From DRVV01 sp038868255 (GTDB lineage Archaea; Thermoproteota; Bathyarchaeia; Bathyarchaeales; Bathycorpusculaceae), in NCBI GenBank assembly GCA_038868255.1, contig JAWCTJ010000077.1, positions 1-6,366 of the forward strand: a stretch of DNA of 6,366 bases. Reading direction: 5' to 3'. Under the pieces are notes generated by a model, which was not told the DNA's origin, searched no databases, and was given only the letters and a program-made list of their open reading frames with translations. The translations under genes and the position numbers were made by a program. The number at the start of each line of letters is the position of its first letter. The stretch's first letter is position 1. Below are positions 5,267-6,366 of the stretch, one piece after another.

Positions 5267-6366
5267 CTTCTAAAAAGCCGCCGCTTTCAAGCTTTCCTTT
5301 AGAGATTGCTCAGGAAGGTGAAGTTGAGGTCTACGTTCCAAGACTTGAATTTTTCAAGAGGCGACCGCAAGATTATGCGCCGTGTATGGCACCGGTTTTC
5401 TACAATCCCGCTATGGAGCTGAACCGTGATATTGCAGTTCTTGCTCTTCAAGCCTATCAAAGGATAGTCAATCGGGAAATTATCGTGTGTGAACCTTTTG
5501 CTGGATGTGGGATAAGGGGCATACGTTTTGGAAGAGAAGTTGAGGGTGTGAAGACCGTGGTCATGAGTGACATTAGCTGGAAGGCCTACCGTCTCATGAA
5601 ATATAACATCACATTTAGTGGACTTGGGGAACGTGTAATCGTGAAGAGGGCTGATGCTAACCTGCTGCTGGCTCGTCACAGTGGACCACATAAGCGGTTC
5701 GACGCTATAGACATTGATCCATTCGGCTCACCCGCCCCATTCTTGGACTCATCAATAAAAGCACTTCGTAACGGCGGACTAATTGCCCTAACAGCAACGG
5801 ATATGGCGCCATTATGCGGTGTGCATGTGAAAGCTTGTCTTCGAAAGTACGGTGGTAGATCCATGCGCACTGAGTACTGCCACGAGTTAGCTGTTAGGCT
5901 TTTAATGGGATCGTTGGCAACGACCGCCGCACGGTACGAAATGGGCATGAAACCTCTCTTCAGTCATTGCACCGATCATTATGTACGAGTTTATGCGGTT
6001 CTGGAACATGGAGCAGAGGTAGCTGATGAGACGCTTAGTCAAATGGGCTATGTACTTCACTGCTTTAGCTGCTTCCACAGGGAAACCATACACGAAAGCA
6101 CCCTTCTCCAGCATGGAATAAGGTGTCCGGAGTGCGGTTCAAAAATGGATTATGCAGGTCCACTCTGGCTTGGATACCTATGGGACCGAGGATTTCACGC
6201 CCTGATGATTAAAGAGGCTGGACGTAAAACTCTTGGATGTATGAAACGTGTAATGCAAATTTTGAGGCTGGTCGGGGAAGAAATGGATGCTCCTCCAACT
6301 TACTTTGTGCTTGACAAGTTGTGCGACAATTTAGGATTGCCTGTTCCATCAAAAGCTAAGATCATC
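5263..6366 (+). CDS. trm1: tRNA (guanine26-N2)-dimethyltransferase, 3' end cut by window
   Basis: Methylates N2 of G26 in tRNA twice using S-adenosylmethionine. The frame starts at the ATG at 5263, overlapping the MarC stop (ATGA), and stays open to the right edge: 368 residues are visible, and archaeal Trm1 is about 375-395, so only the tail is missing. Seen: EGEVEVYVPR near the N-terminus, MAPVFYNPAMELNRD, SAM motif I EPFAGCGIRGIR at 77-88, acidic Asp103 (motif II, MSDIS), catalytic DIDPFGSPAPFLD starting at Asp150, and ATDMAPLCGVHVKACLRKYG, which is close to diagnostic for Trm1. The C-terminal domain has a Cys4 set typical of archaeal Trm1, Cys267-x2-Cys270 and Cys288-x2-Cys291, likely binding zinc, followed by GPLWLG. 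No strong ribosome binding site is visible, so translation is probably coupled to marC. The identification is firm. Confidence 0.96.
   Translation, partial: MTSKKPPLSSFPLEIAQEGEVEVYVPRLEFFKRRPQDYAPCMAPVFYNPAMELNRDIAVLALQAYQRIVNREIIVCEPFAGCGIRGIRFGREVEGVKTVVMSDISWKAYRLMKYNITFSGLGERVIVKRADANLLLARHSGPHKRFDAIDIDPFGSPAPFLDSSIKALRNGGLIALTATDMAPLCGVHVKACLRKYGGRSMRTEYCHELAVRLLMGSLATTAARYEMGMKPLFSHCTDHYVRVYAVLEHGAEVADETLSQMGYVLHCFSCFHRETIHESTLLQHGIRCPECGSKMDYAGPLWLGYLWDRGFHALMIKEAGRKTLGCMKRVMQILRLVGEEMDAPPTYFVLDKLCDNLGLPVPSKAKII

Noticed and set aside
5299..6114. Three minus-strand open frames (5299-5691, 5676-5948, 5902-6114)
   Set aside because: All lie opposite trm1, which has full family signatures and stays open to the edge.

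Overview
The window is a compact, coding-dense piece of archaeal chromosome carrying eight genes and no mobile elements, RNA genes, CRISPR arrays or long repeats that I can see. Archaeal origin is supported by the family set: a DUF373-type membrane protein, a THEP1-type NTPase, an OBG-family GTPase with a TGS domain of the archaeal PH0525 kind, a single-subunit archaeal-type cis-prenyltransferase and an archaeal Trm1. GTG, TTG and ATG starts with short Shine-Dalgarno-like motifs, gene overlaps and TATA-like boxes fit this. The protein style suggests Thermoproteota in the broad sense (for example a Bathyarchaeia-like lineage), but that placement is inference; no marker here fixes it.

Left block, + strand, 1-2213: the 3' part of a DUF373-family membrane protein gene (cut by the left edge), a nucleoside phosphorylase of the MTAP/MTIP group that overlaps it by 26 bases, and a uppS-type cis-prenyltransferase that overlaps the phosphorylase by one base. 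The three form a tight operon. The phosphorylase has the 6-oxopurine-type Asn-x-Ala signature in place of the Asp-x-Asp of true MTA phosphorylases, so its preferred substrate is probably methylthioinosine, inosine or guanosine rather than MTA.

Middle block, - strand, 4368 down to 2214: a small cysteine-rich protein of unknown function, a THEP1-like nucleoside-triphosphatase (TTG start with a good ribosome binding site) and an OBG/TGS GTPase, probably one operon read leftward. The GTPase and uppS are convergent and their stop codons touch with no spacer, so each transcript's termination signal must lie inside the other's gene.

Right block, + strand, 4499 to the edge: a MarC-family membrane protein with an unusual extra N-terminal helix, overlapping by ATGA the start of trm1 (tRNA guanine-26 N2-dimethyltransferase). 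trm1 stays open to the right edge and lacks only its last residues. The 118-base gap at 4381-4498 is the only sizeable intergenic region and holds candidate divergent promoters for the middle and right blocks.

Most genes belong to conserved housekeeping families: nucleoside salvage, lipid-carrier synthesis, translation-linked GTPase and tRNA modification. I see no convincing evidence for a new multi-gene system. The points most worth a second look are the phosphorylase specificity, the orphan small protein with an MscS-C-domain-like tail, and the zero-gap convergent junction.
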